Below are positions 18,515 to 29,734 of a stretch of DNA of 64,000 nucleotides, piece after piece. The position numbers and the translations under genes are program-made. Position 1 is the first letter of the stretch. Each line of letters starts with the position of its first letter. The stretch is from Cristatella mucedo (Eukaryota; Bryozoa; Phylactolaemata; Cristatellidae). The notes under the pieces were generated by a model, which did no database searches, had not been told where the DNA came from, and was given only the letters and a program-made list of their open reading frames with translations. The DNA lies in assembly GCA_009760855.2 (NCBI GenBank), contig WPIO01000036.1:1-64000 (forward strand). Reading direction: 5' to 3'.

Positions 18515-19018
18515 TTATTTGTTTACTTTGTTATAGCATTCTTTTTTAATCTTACATAATTTATCTTTTAAAGGAAATGGACATTTACTAATATGAGAAG
18601 AAAATGTTGATTTATCTAGATCAATGATAAATGTATCACCGTCAGTTAGTTCAAAGTCTTCTGGAATATTAAATACTAATTCTGTTGTATCCTGCATATA
18701 AATTAATAAAGGATTTGGATTTACATTGATTAGAATATAATAACCAATATCTATAATTAAACTATTGATAATTAACCAAAAATGAGTAGTAGCAAGTTCT
18801 TGATCTCTGAAAATACTAAAACCTCTTTCTATTTTTATATTACATTTATCCCTCAACACATCTCTAGCAGTTAAACAAGCACTTAAACAAGATCCAATAA
18901 TTCTCCTTCTATAAAAAGATTCAGCAATAACATCTAGAACTTTTTTAATATTATTACCTAATTTTTGTAGAGATAGATTATGATTCTTTATAAATGTAGA
19001 TTCATTCAATCCTGACAT
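18515..19018 (-). CDS. Putative papain-fold cysteine hydrolase, probably viral
   Basis: An intact frame of 167 codons, preceded by TATATTATAATG as in the viral genes and AT-rich like them. An ordered triad is visible: Cys44 in IGSCLSAC at the start of a helix, His79 in TTHFWLII and Asp90 in IIDIGYY, spaced as in transglutaminase-like and NlpC/P60-like enzymes of papain fold. It is separate from the adenain-like protease. The substrate is unknown. It may be a displaced gene of copy A or a gene of a third viral insertion. The enzyme assignment rests on the triad only. Confidence 0.4.
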   Translation of the reverse strand: MSGLNESTFIKNHNLSLQKLGNNIKKVLDVIAESFYRRRIIGSCLSACLTARDVLRDKCNIKIERGFSIFRDQELATTHFWLIINSLIIDIGYYILINVNPNPLLIYMQDTTELVFNIPEDFELTDGDTFIIDLDKSTFSSHISKCPFPLKDKLCKIKKECYNKVNK

Positions 19019-19189
19019 TATAATATATAAAATTTATGTTTAAAATAAAAAAAATCATAGGACAAAAGTTTAATGTTGGAGGAAAAGTAAACTTTTGGGA
19101 CATTGTCCATTTCAAGACTTTGAAATGCGAACGATAGTGTGCATGAGAAGGATTGAAAAGGGAAATGTCCTAAAAGGGTAATTTTCTTA

Positions 19190-19905
19190 CAACATCCTGG
19201 GTCTCGAGACCAGTCCACGAGAAGGAACACTGACACGGGCACCGTTGTTATAAGGAGGACTCCATTCACCACAAGGAGAATCATGATTACGGGACGCGAC
19301 CTTGCAGTTACCGTTGTGGAGGAGCAATGCTTGTGGTCGCGAAGAGAGTGGTTACAGTTAGGATGTTACACGGCAGAATAGCGGCAGCTGGAACCAACAA
19401 GTAGAGCAGCAAGTCCAAATATGCCCACACCGATTGGTAGAGCCACTCTTCCCCGTGCATGCCACAATCGCCTTCATCGTTGTGGCTCAGTAGGGTTGGC
19501 AGCATGGCGCCGACGGCTAAGAGGATGGCTGCGAGTGCAACGACTACACCGACAGCGAAGCGCCTCGAGCACAATCGCTGGTAGTGCAAGGGCGCTCGAA
19601 CGGTGACCAATCGCTCAGCGGCGACGCTTGCCTTATCCAAGCGTGTAGCTGCAGTGAAAACTACGTTAAATACGCGTGTGCCCGGCATCGTTAAATTTAA
19701 ATTTGAATTAAAAAACCCGTTAAATACATCCTGCTTCTGATGCACGTGCAGCATTCCGAATGTCTGCTTGCTCATAGCTATAGTGGAGTTTAAGGCCCAG
19801 CAGGAGTCCAGTGCAAACCACCAATAAACCAGAGATAGAGTTGGCCACTTTGTGAACGCTGACAGTCAGGGAACGAAGGCGATGGCTGGCCAAAACGTTA
19901 GTTCT
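19190..19905 (-). pseudogene. GPCR pseudogene (third copy of the array)
   Basis: Segments match the two intact GPCR genes further right: TM2 region (about 19760-19905), TM3 with AAERLV and the loop RAPLHYQRLCSRRF, TM4 and TM5 (19310-19680), and TM6 (19190-19285). Frame changes, a short AT-rich insertion near 19690-19715 and loss of both ends make it non-functional. It begins about 110 bases beyond the last viral-looking sequence. Confidence 0.75.
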
Positions 19906-22900
19906 GCAAGTGGAAACAGGCCAAGACGTTCAGCCTTTCGAAGTCCGCCAGTGGAGACAGGCTTCTCGGAGACTTTGGATACTGGACGGTGTCTATCACA
20001 CCCTACAGACCGTCCAGCTATACTAAAGACACGGAAGAATGGATTACCGAGGCGATGCCAGTTCTGAGCATGGCAAGACGAAGCTGTGATTGATCATGCA
20101 ATGTTGCAGTGAGGTCTGCTCCTCCCTGTGTTGTGTACACTAATCTCGTTCTGGTATGAGATCGTTTTAGGTATCCAATAAGATAGCAGTACGGCTAAAG
20201 GTGTTCGTCTGTCTCGACCCTCGTGAAGTGCTGACGACCTGAGCGCATGAAGAGCCGAGGGTTGTGGCGACCTTTCGAAGTCGATGTTGTCCGGTGGACC
20301 GGCTGTTGGCGAGGAATATGAGGTCAAGACCACCACTGCGACAGCTTACAAGAAGACATCCCGAAAATCCTCGCTAGCAATTTCTGGTAGACAAACCGGA
20401 CCAGGGGGCGAAGCTGAACGCTGACACCTACCGGAACTGGTTCTTAGATGTTTTTACTGAGGTCAAGGACGGCCTTTATTAGAGGAGGATGCAACAAGTG
20501 CCCACGCAAAGCACACTGGAGCAAAACAGATAAGCTGTCAGCAGCGGAGAGAAGGCTAAACGGTGTGCTGTCTATTGGCTGCGATTGACGGACATTGGCT
20601 ATTCACATGCTCATATCGGAGCTCGTACTACGATCGGCCGTACGGCTGCCTGGCTCAGCTCCTATAATTCCCTCGTTGTTCGCGAAAAGCTTGCTTCGCC
20701 AGGTTCGCGTGAAAACCTTGCTTCGGAGTCCCTACCCAGCTAAAACTCAGCTGTATTAAATCGATGGTAACGATTTTATTACGAAGAGGTATATATTGTA
20801 ACCACGATTAGCAGTTAGTATAAATTCAAACGGAATCGCGTTGGCCCCAGTGCATCTAAACGGCCTTTAGCAGATCCAACCACCAGTGAGCGAGACTCTG
20901 CAGTGGGTCAATGCAAGGCGAACGTCTTTATAATATTCCGCAAAATTACAGGGCTCATAACTACAGCTGCCTGCCGACAGGCGACCGACTTTTTTAAAAC
21001 TAATTTTATGTTAATAATGTTGACACCTTCAATGAGTAATTCATATCCCTCCGCAGAGCCACGCAACGCGTCGGACTTGGCGTTCGGCGAGCCCAACATT
21101 CGCCAGTGGCGGCGCATAGTGGCGCCTGCCCAAGCAAGTTCGATCGGCCGATTGCTACTTCCTCCTCTGGGGGCTAGCGCAGGCAAGGTCGTAGCCCTGA
21201 GGACCCGATACTTAGCCATGCTGTGCTGCTGCCACGCCCTCCCCGCAGCTGCTGCTGCTTAGAGGCCACGTCGGTCAGAGGCAGCACCGTCATTAAAACG
21301 ACTCCACCACCGCCTATCGCCGCTGCAGATCACGTGTTGCTCAGGGCTGCTCACGCTTGGGTCAAGCTAGGGTTAAGCTAGTCAGTCAGTCAGTCCTAGG
21401 CAGCCCAGCTGGCACAGAGCGGCGCGTGGGGCCGGGCCAACGAAAATGAATGCAAGGTCGCCGCAGTCGGGCGAGTGTCTTCTCAGGTGGCTGCAGGGGC
21501 AGTGATTCAGAGCTCACGTGAGCACTGCCACGGGGCGGCAGCGACGACGGCGACAGCAATATGTGTCGGCTGCAGCAATATCTAGCTACCACTCGGCAAG
21601 GGAGGCCCAACCCACTGTCGCTGCGTTCGGCGGCACCAGCCCTGCCGTCGTTGAGGACAGCGCTGATCGGTGACTCGTAGCTCAAGTCGCTGTTGAGTTT
21701 GTGCGAGCAGTCGTGCGCAGCAAAAGACGGCTCGGACAAATGCCGTTAATGTCAGAACGCAGTAACTGGGTCGGAACGGCCGCCACGCCGACCGAGAAAC
21801 CGCCGAGCTTGCCTCAAAGTGGGTCCGCTGTTCTCGGCCAGAATAAGGCGGTGGCTGAGCAAGTCGGGCAGCTTATACGCCGTCGCTTGTTCATAGAGCC
21901 AGCGAACTTTCGACTACAGGCATAGGGATCATGGCAAGATAAGAGGGAAATGACCTGGCTTTGTGCCAAACGTTGGCATAATAGCCCCAATTAGCTGCTA
22001 TGGGCGTCGCGCTCGTAGCCATTGGTTCGATCAACCTATAAATAGAAGACTATCAAAACCACATGCAAGTAATTATTCTTCTTGTCCATTTTATTGCTTA
22101 TTATTCTTTTCCTGCACAACAAATTATCAATAAATACTATTCCGCTGTGCTTACTCGACACTTTTCAAATTTCATCGAATTAAAAACCTTTCTATCTATG
22201 CAATTTAAAAGTGTTCAAAATATTTTTTAATCATGGATGACTTCTTGCAACTGCAAAACGCAAAGTACGGCCATCAATTTTAGCGAATACGCACCTGTTT
22301 GTCTCTGCATATACGCGAGAATCGTCCGCCGCGTACTTATGCACGCAAACCTGTGCATGCCATTACCACTAATGAGTTAGCATTCTTCTTTTAAAGCCTA
22401 TGTAGATTTCTTAAATATGGACAGAATTAGCTGCTGAACTATCATCAACTATAAGCATTAGAAATTTGCTTCTGTGAGACATCTTAAGTCGATGCACTCA
22501 GGTGCTCCAAGTAAATAGAGTGCGTTGAGAAAGCCTATCTCTCCTCGTCTTATTATGCTAAAAGAAGAGCAATATCGGGTGTGAAATTTCCGGTGGATTC
22601 TGTTCATGTGCATTCAATGTCGACGTTTAGCCTCTTCCTGAAACAATTCCTGGATTTGGGCATTCAAAATAGTCTCTGGTTTCACACACTAGCCACGGTC
22701 AAGTAACGAGATTTGAAGGCCTGTTGGCTCCTAAATCTTGTGCAATACGACTACGGCTGGTCGAGGTCAAAATCGTCTGCCAGTTCACAGTGCCTACGGT
22801 AACTTCGGCTTAGAGGAAGCATTGCGGCTACTGGAGATTATTCACTTGAGACAGGCAGCATATAAAGGTCTACCGTTTCAACGCTGTTAGAAGTTATTCG

Positions 22901-23177
22901 GGCAAAGAGCATTTGGGGCTCAATGCTTTAAAATTATATTTGACCTGTAGACAATGCGATAGAGTTTGAGACCGAATCTTCGAGCTTGATCTCAAATTTA
23001 GCTAAGAGGCCAAATGTTATGTCATAAATAAAATTGATGACTGATTTCCAATCTTTAGCAGCAGTGTTTGAAAGTTCGACTTTCTTAAAGGCACAGTTTC
23101 TTAAGAATCAAACATTGATGCAGATTTCTACCAGTGAAACGTAGATGCAGAAGCTACAGCACTAAGCGTGAAGCGTA
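19906..23177. other. Host intergenic DNA without recognised genes
   Basis: Bases 20,500-21,930 are GC-rich with several medium open frames on both strands, but none has recognisable motifs and they overlap each other. The rest is ordinary unique-looking DNA. I see no tRNA, clear transposon or gene here. Confidence 0.4.
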
Positions 23178-23253
23178 AAAGGATTCGAGCATGAAACAGA
23201 GCACCCGAGCCATTTTCCTGGTCCGCGTGCAACGACCAATGCAGATCGCTCAC

Positions 23254-23514
23254 TCAGCAGCTCATGCAATTAGCAGCAGATGCCGCCTGCATCTCGCTCG
23301 GTCCACATTCGGTTGTGCTTCTTAACAGATTAGGCACATTGGATGAGTCCATGCGTTGGAAGAACAGTACAGCGAGCAGCCAAAAGCAAACGACCACTGT
23401 GAGAATGAGCAGCTTTTCAGCTGCTTCGTCATTAGCCTGAAGGCTGAGCTGCAGACGCTCGCTTCGATTTAGGTTCGCCCTCGCACCGGTTTCATGGTAG
23501 CGCCTGCTACGTCA
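23254..23514 (-). pseudogene. Small transmembrane reading frame, copy 1
   Basis: An open frame of about 86 codons matches the frame at 30251-30520. It has a basic, Arg-rich head and one membrane segment (LLILTVVVCFWLLAVLFF), and ends NCMSC. Here a TGA stands directly upstream where copy 2 has a Glu codon, so no start codon is available unless the frame is an exon. It lies 3' of the GPCR gene on the same strand. Confidence 0.35.
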
Positions 23515-23718
23515 ACGGCTGACGCCATTAGTCTCGTCGTACGCTGCGTCGCCAGAAGACCGTCGTCATCATCGGCGGTCGTTAGACAGCTGAGCTCCTG
23601 TAGGCTCTTGGACGCCGAAGGCACGCTCAAATATTAACTACTACTGCTTCGCTAATGTCGCTGAAACGTCCGTAAGCACAGCCGTACTGGTTGCGTTGGC
23701 TACAAGTGATTGCTCCTT

Positions 23719-24918
23719 TCAAATTCTACTGTCGTGCTCGACAGCGTTGCTGTCGTGCTCGACAGCGTTGCTGTCGTGTAATCGTGGACTTTTAACTGAG
23801 GCCAGTTTGCTGCTTTGCCGTGAAATGCTGGTGGTCTGACTGTCGGCAGAGTGGCGTCCTACGACGACAGTGAGGCTTTTTCTGAACTTGGAAGAAGTCA
23901 GGCAATAGACGAGAAAGCTCACAGAACAGCCGCCATATTGGAACAGGCTAACGATGGTCCACGATAGGTGAAAGCGAGCACTGCTTTCTGGGTCTAAAGG
24001 CCAGTCCACGAGAAGGAACACTGACACTGGCACCGTTGTTATTAGGAAGACTACGTTCACCACCAGGAGCATGGTGGTTATGGGACGCGACCTTGCATTC
24101 ATCTTTGCAGTGGGGCAATTCTTGCGATTGCGAAGAGAGGCCATCATTAGGATGTTACACGGCAGAATTATGGCGGCTGGAACCAAGGAGTAGAGCAGCA
24201 AGTCCAAATATGCCCACACTGATTTATAGAGCCACTCTTTCCCGTGCGCATAGCAATCGCCTTCATCGTTGTGGCTCAGTAGGGTTGGCAGCATGGCGCC
24301 GACGGCTAAGAGGATGGCTGCGAGGGCAACGACTACGGCGACAGCGAAGCGCCTCGAGCACAATCGCTGGTAGTGCAAGGGCGCTCGAACGGCGACCAAT
24401 CGCTCAGCGGCGACGCTTGCCTGTATCCAAGCGTGTAGCTGCAGTGAGAAGTACGTTAAATAAACGTGGGCCCGGCATCCTGCTTCTGACGCGTACTCGG
24501 CGTTCCGAATGTTTACTTGCCGGGAGCTGGAGTGGAGGATAAGATCCTGAAGGAGTCCAGTGCAAGCCACCAATAAGCCGGAGATGGCGTTGGCCACTAT
24601 ATGAACGCTGACGGTCAGGGAACGAAGGCGACGGCTGGCCAAGACCGCCACAATGGACAGAAGGTGCCCAAAGATTGCGAGAGCAAGAAATACCGAGCCG
24701 GCTAAAATCCATAACCATTGACTGGCGTCCGTCTCGGGCCAGCGAACTGCGTCCGAGCTATTCGCATCGTCACCTGTCGGTTTCAGCTCTTCAAGGTCTG
24801 CGCCGGTGCTGGCCGTTTCGTTATGAAAGTCGCTGGCGTTCATGATTGGCAGTTGTCCTACGATTTGAGTGTCCTGGCTTGTGGCCACAAGCCTGCCGAT
24901 AGTTACTGGCGACCCCAA
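23719..24918 (-). CDS. Atypical class A GPCR, copy 1
   Basis: An intact, apparently intronless frame of 399 codons. About 68 residues outside the membrane with N-glycosylation sites (NAS, NET, NSS) are followed by seven hydrophobic segments. Cys in EAGCRAHV before TM3 and GDC in the second loop can form the usual disulphide. TM3 ends in ERLVAVRAPL in place of DRY. Canonical Asn of TM1 (here GHLLSIV), Asp of TM2 and NPxxY of TM7 are absent. Helix 8 is SSKFRKS. The C-terminus carries a short duplicated segment (HDSNAVE twice). It is probably an orphan chemoreceptor or peptide receptor of a fast-evolving group; the ligand is unknown. Confidence 0.75.
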   Translation of the reverse strand: MGSPVTIGRLVATSQDTQIVGQLPIMNASDFHNETASTGADLEELKPTGDDANSSDAVRWPETDASQWLWILAGSVFLALAIFGHLLSIVAVLASRRLRSLTVSVHIVANAISGLLVACTGLLQDLILHSSSRQVNIRNAEYASEAGCRAHVYLTYFSLQLHAWIQASVAAERLVAVRAPLHYQRLCSRRFAVAVVVALAAILLAVGAMLPTLLSHNDEGDCYAHGKEWLYKSVWAYLDLLLYSLVPAAIILPCNILMMASLRNRKNCPTAKMNARSRPITTMLLVVNVVFLITTVPVSVFLLVDWPLDPESSARFHLSWTIVSLFQYGGCSVSFLVYCLTSSKFRKSLTVVVGRHSADSQTTSISRQSSKLASVKSPRLHDSNAVEHDSNAVEHDSRI

Positions 24919-25573
24919 CGATGCGCACCCCTATCAGTAACGGTAATGACGATAAATGATCACTTGCACAGTTTCCTAAAAGAACTTAGTCTCTACCCAA
25001 GCGATTTGCCGGTGTCGCGAAAGCAAATGAGTACCTTCTCGTTTGACTCGACGATGTGTCTCGCCGCCTGAGCACAGTGAACGACACGTTGTCTTCCGAA
25101 AGCGGCGTTGTCAGCCAGTGAGCATTGTAGCCTGACTACCACGAGATCTGTGCTGCTGCTTCTCTTCGCAGCGGCGATCGCTGGAGCCTCCGCTCAGCCG
25201 ACGGCCCGACGACTTAAAGTTATGTTCCCCCAATACGTCCGGCCCGGCGGTTGCTCCTGCAACCTAGTCAGGCAATGATTAATTGCTTCCTGGTAAGAAA
25301 ACCCGGTGATTCAAACCGTACTCGGCGGTTTTAAATTCTGGGTATTGCCGCAAAGTGTCCGATACACGACGTGCTTGCGGAAGATGCTTCATATGTATCG
25401 CTGAGAATTAGTTCGACCGCCGACAGTATTTAAGCGAGTCATTCTGAAAGCACCGTTCCAACCCTCTTTAGAGTGTAATCGCGCTTGGAAATTGTGAATC
25501 ATATGAAACCTCTTGCACTGTAGCTGAGAGCTTTTAATTTAAGCTGCTTGCGAAGCTACTTGAGAATTGAGAC

Positions 25574-25715
25574 CGAGTAGTATGTGGTTTAACCGTTTCG
25601 TAGTGTGACCCTCATCCGAGTACATTTTAAAATTCACCTTCGCTTCGCTCGGTCTCATTTCGAAATGACCCTGCTGAGTGTCAGTCTAGGAAATAGAAAA
25701 ACCACATATTACTCT
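25574..25715. repeat. Imperfect inverted repeat at the GPCR-virus junction
   Basis: AGTAGTATGTGGTTT near 25577-25591 is inverted as AAACCACATATTACT at about 25700-25714 with one mismatch. It lies exactly where homology with the second duplication copy ends. It may be a small MITE-like element or a relic of a viral terminal repeat. The supporting arms are short. Confidence 0.4.
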
Positions 25716-25885
25716 ATGGGATACCTGTCTGACTTTTACGCAAACAGAAAACAAATAGACTACTCTATTAATATTCCAAAACTCAGTTAACATAAATTAC
25801 GGTAAAAAAAAATTACTTTTCCCGGAAAACTTTTAATTTATACAGTAAGCGACAGATTTAAGAAAACACGCTGTTATACGAAGAT

Positions 25886-26259
25886 ATGATGAAACTATTG
25901 AATAAAATGCTAAATTCAGAGCATGTTTAACAAATCTATCAAGAGTAAGATATATAATCAAAGTTATAAACATAATAACGGCATTAGGAGTAACAGTTTC
26001 TACTACTTACATTCAATCTTTTCCAAATTAGATTACTCATGTTGTTTCTTTCTTTTCAGCACCAACTGCAATGCCAGTAGCTATTGATGGTTTTCTTGTT
26101 GTTGTAAACAGATCGAAGAAAAAGATTTAATCTCAATTCTAACACAGAATATTTTTTGCTTCTAAGATAAAACATGCTTTTTCTGATGAAGTAATTACAA
26201 AAGAAGAGTTTGAAGACATTACAGCAGAGCGTTCACAAAGAGAAACTACTCCTGTTTAA
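25886..26259 (+). pseudogene. Unknown viral gene next to integrase, broken
   Basis: The sequence carries several stops and frame changes. Readable parts show a hydrophobic stretch (VINIITALGVTVSTTYI) and a C-terminal acidic part (ITKEEFEDITAERSQRET) ending at 26259. The 3' end overlaps the 3' end of the integrase gene by 14 bases. It may have been a small membrane protein; no family is recognised. Confidence 0.35.
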
Positions 26260-27119
26260 TCACTTGTGACTCCTCTCTAACAAAACTCCTTTTAACATCA
26301 TTTACGAAATAACAGACTGGTTGTTCTTTCAATACCAATGTTCTAACAATAGTGTGTTTAGTCAAACTCCATATATGATCAGTAGCTCTTCTTCTCTTTT
26401 TATCTTCTCCCTCACCTGGTTCTAGTAAATATCTTACAGTTGTTCCAAGTTCTAACAATTTTTCCTTTATCCTAATTTTCTAGGATAATTTTGGTCTCTT
26501 TGTTTTACTGCTTCTTTTTTATTGCCTTAGCAGGTTCTTTATCCAATTGTTCTTGTAATGCTATTGTTTAGGTAGTCAATAATCTTTGTTAAATTATAAA
26601 TCACTCTTTATTTTTAATGTAGTCTCCTTTATAAATACTTTCTAATTCCTTTTCATACTGCGCAGTAAAGGCACTTTCTCCTACCATTCTATTCATTCTT
26701 TCAACAGGTGCAACACTCTTTTCACTAGTAGCTTCTATCACTTGCGTGTCATGTCTTTTTATTTCTTTCATGAACTCTCCTTAAACCCAGATCCAGGATC
26801 TACTGTAATCTTCTTTGACTATTTCAAAGAACATTTTTTATAAATGTCTATTATAGCTCGTGTTACTTCTTTAGAAGAATTTTTTTACGTGGTCTTGAAT
26901 CTTTATATCTGCTAGCAACAACAATAACACTCATAGCATATTTGTATCCAGAGTCAATTGGCATACACAAAATGTCTGCTTGGTGACTTTCATAAGGTTC
27001 AACTATATCAAAGAAACCTTTTGGAATTAATTTTGGCCTGGGTCGGAATATTTGGCTTATATGCGAATCTGGATTGAATTTCCCCTCCTTTTTTCTGTCT
27101 TTTAGAGTTAAAATGACAT
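26246..27119 (-). pseudogene. Retroviral-type (rve) integrase, copy B, broken
   Basis: Read on the minus strand from ATG 27119, the sequence has all parts of a Polinton integrase core, scattered over frames: first catalytic Asp in HQADILCMP, a YKYAMSVIVVASRYKD strand, second Asp in VDPGSGF and the Glu in APVERMNR. The C-terminal domain (26246-26458, with RYLLEPGEGEDKKRRRATD) is open. At least four frame changes or stops break the gene. The enzyme inserts linear viral DNA into the host genome (family knowledge), which explains the presence of these elements. Confidence 0.75.
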
Positions 27120-27128
27120 TCTATAGAA
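27120..27128. promoter_or_regulatory. 9-bp divergent spacer, copy B
   Basis: TCTATAGAA lies between the integrase ATG (minus, 27119) and the zinc-finger ATG (plus, 27129). It is the counterpart of 17202-17211 in copy A. Confidence 0.55.
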
Positions 27129-27578
27129 ATGGATATATTTTGTAACACTTGTTCCAAGTCGTTTAGTGAACTTGAATACTTAAAGTCAGGTCACCGGATT
27201 TGTAAAAAGATTAAACGAAGATCTAAAATAAAATATGAGATGCGATGTGATATCTGTGACTTAGATAGTACTGAAACAGAATTCAATTGTGGTATTCTTA
27301 GAAATAATAAGATATTAAATTGTGCAGACTGTTGTTATGCAACTAATAAATACTCTAAACAGAGGCCAACAAAGATATATTGCCTTGCAAAGAAACACTT
27401 TGAAAAAAGATGCTCTGAATTCTTCTGCATTCATCCCTAATTAGAACACGAATCAATACTATATATTGCAAAACTATTCCCTTTAGTTAAAGGTAAGCGC
27501 AAAGCAACTAAATTAAAAGAATTAATTTTCTTACTAGTTTATTTATACTTCTCAGGCACTTATGTAACTAACCAATAG
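27129..27578 (+). pseudogene. Viral zinc-finger protein, copy B
   Basis: It is homologous to the gene at 16704-17201, with the same Cys pattern (FCNTC ... ; MRCDICDLD ... CADCC). The clean frame closes at 27440 after a frame change near 27425. The homologous C-terminal part (KLFPLVKG, ELIFLLVYL) continues to about 27578. The 3' end overlaps that of the fibre gene. Confidence 0.6.
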
Positions 27579-28414
27579 ATTTACTTTTAAGTTTCCTATG
27601 TTGTCAACAAAATAGTAGTCAACTGGTAATCTATTGAAATAGGCATAATATTTAAAATCTGTTCCAGTTGATAAAGTATTTATGGCACGTATTTCGCCAG
27701 ATACAACAGAAGTATCAGTGTTTGGTCTTAGAAAAACACAGTTATACAAACCAACAACCATTGCACTTAGTATTATTAATGGTAGAGCATTCTTGTTTTG
27801 CCAAGAGTAAGCAACAGAAGTATAAATAATAGAATTCATAGATCTAGGATGTAATGACACTGGAACTTCTTCTGCTATTTTTTTTAGCTGTTTTGTCAAC
27901 ATAAGATTTAGTAGCTGGATCAGAAGGATTGACAGGATCTGCAACATTGATCATAGAATTATTATTCATATTTAAGTTTTTAGTTGCAGGAAAGTTTTTT
28001 AATAATACATCTCGTTTTAAACCACCATAAGTAACGCAAAAAATCATCAGGAAGAACAGTTGGAGTAGTAGTACAAGAATTCCAATAAGTTGAAATAATA
28101 GCAAATCCATTCATATTTAGATCTCCTGTCATTGTATCTCCCGTTTTATTAACATAATTTGATAACTAACTAACATTAACAGCATCCGTTGGATTTACTC
28201 CAGGAGCAAGGTTTGTAACAGGTCTATTCTGAATGTTCATAGAAGTACTTCCATTTAAAATAAAATTTGAATCAGCGTAAGACTTTGTTACAGCATCACC
28301 ATCATTCACAGGATCACTCATGTTAATAATTCTGTTTCCATTTGCTTCAAGATCAGAAAGTATATGACCATTTATTCTAGATAAATATTCATTACAATTA
28401 GCCCTTCGATACAT
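27552..28414 (-). pseudogene. Fibre-like protein, copy B
   Basis: The orthologue of the fibre at 15932-16790. It starts at 28414 directly after TTATATAG, inside the last codons of the nuclease gene. Shaft units (LEANGNRIINMSDPVNDGDA, MNNNSMINVADPVNPSDPAT) are followed by a head with the same layout as in copy A. Frame changes lie near 28160, 28040 and 27900, and one stop is seen near 28165. Confidence 0.6.
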
Positions 28415-29222
28415 CTATATAATTATTGTTTAAAACTTTTGATCCATCTAACACTTCTCTAACAATACCCACTATTCTAGCAAATCTATCAATGTCCTCC
28501 TCTTCTACTACTTGTATCAACATCTTTTTATATAATACTTTATGCCATAACCTTTATCTTTGTTATTGTGAAATCTGCCATACTTGCTTATAATATCAAA
28601 CTCAAAATCAAAGTACTTCTCATCTTTACGCAATAGCATAAAAATAGGATTTCTAACTGGCATATCTAGATCGCATTCACTTGGTACTCTGACATTTCCC
28701 GCAGCTACATAATCTAGTAGTAGTTTTTCACAGTTCAATCCAGGAACGCCAATCTCAAACTCAGTAATACCATTCACTAAGTTTTAGAACATGCAAACCA
28801 AGTAAACATTGTGTATGATAATGCTTGCGTATAAAATCATCAATAATAGTTCTGCTCCATAAACATTTTATTTCTACTAAAGTTTTTCTTTCTGTTATTC
28901 CATCAGCAGAATATCTGTATACATCATCTCTATTAAAACAATCATTTACACTATCAAGCTTGACATTAAGTTTCATTTCTAAAAACTTAGCAACAATAGG
29001 TTCAAATACTTTACCAAATAGCATTGGAGGAAATTGCATACTACAATTATTAGCAATATGTATTTTTAGTTTTCTATTAGCAATTATTTCTATATCTACT
29101 TCTGTTTGATCTCCAAATACTAAGTTATTTCCAAGCACTGAATAAACTTCTATGCAACCGATATTCAAAGACATTGATTTTTTCCACTCATCTAAACCTT
29201 GTACAAAATTAAATGTTTTCAT
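28398..29222 (-). pseudogene. YqaJ-type viral nuclease, copy B
   Basis: It matches the gene at 14507-15335 over its full length: FVQGLDEW, FGKVFEP, SADG and LVEIKC with the catalytic Asp, Glu and Lys kept. The frame changes near 28775 and again near 28530. The gene ends at 28398, 17 bases inside the fibre gene, so nuclease and fibre genes overlap here. This is the arrangement without an HNH gene. Confidence 0.7.
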
Positions 29223-29244
29223 TATATTCCTGGTTCACGTTATT

Positions 29245-29715
29245 TTAAATGTCATTTCCATCATAAAAAAATGTTCCTTTACTGCAAGTAAATGGCGAAC
29301 CATTACCATTATAAGTTAGTCCAGAAGTGTACTCGCAGATAGTTAAGTTGTGAAGAATAATGGTTATAGCAGGATTAGCAGCAGAGGTTTGACTATTGAC
29401 CTCAATACTTGCATCAAGTTTGGAAGTAATTCTTAGAGGCTCATCGTTATACTGAAGATCAACAAAGTGAATTGGATAAATTGAAAACCATTCAGGAAAC
29501 GTAATACCAACTGGTTCTGTAATTTGATTCAACCCGAGATATTGTTTTCTAAACTCAGTAAAATCTATATTCAGTTGAGCACTTTCCATCTTTAGGATAA
29601 ATACTTCTAGCAAAAGCAGGACATTGTTTTGAACCATTGGCAAATGCAGCTACGTTTTTCATATCAAAGTGGTTGTATGTACATGGATTTCCTGTATATG
29701 AATTGTACTTATTAG
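29245..29715 (-). pseudogene. Major capsid protein, C-terminal fragment, copy B
   Basis: The fragment starts at a segment matching YTGNPCTYNHCDIK of copy A and runs to the natural stop at 29245. One frame change lies near 29590. The Arg codon in NDEPLR shows what copy A had before its TGA mutation. The N-terminal two thirds are absent; L2 sequence begins within about 20 bases of the break. Confidence 0.65.
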
Positions 29716-29734
29716 TAAAATGTTATGCGGCAAG

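Larger units (their letters stand above)
23178..25575. repeat. Segmental duplication, copy 1
   Basis: This block matches 30174-32483, from AAGGATTCGAGCATGAAACA at the left to CTTGAGAATTGAGA at the right. The right part, upstream of the GPCR gene (about 24,540-25,560), is almost identical; the left part is more diverged. Confidence 0.85.
25800..29715. mobile_element. Endogenous Polinton/adintovirus-like element, copy B (partial, reversed)
   Basis: AT-rich DNA with homologues of the right part of copy A in reversed order and orientation: capsid C-terminus, YqaJ nuclease, fibre, zinc-finger protein and integrase, plus one gene beyond the integrase that copy A lacks. It ends at about 29715, inside the capsid gene, where an L2 fragment begins. 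The sequences are clearly diverged from copy A, so the two represent separate insertions or old lineages, not a recent duplication. Confidence 0.82.

Noticed and set aside
20500-21930. GC-rich open frames that might be host exons or a CpG island promoter.
   Set aside because: No domain, no consistent splice pattern, and frames overlap on both strands; left as unassigned.
24036-24718. Open frames on the plus strand and in other frames across the GPCR genes (also 31117-31625 and 19421-19606).
   Set aside because: They are shadows of the GC-rich GPCR coding frame, with no motifs of their own.
24718-25071. Plus-strand frame of 117 codons, repeated identically at 31625-31978.
   Set aside because: Its identity only reflects the recent duplication. 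It is antisense to the GPCR head and 5' flank and has no recognisable domain.
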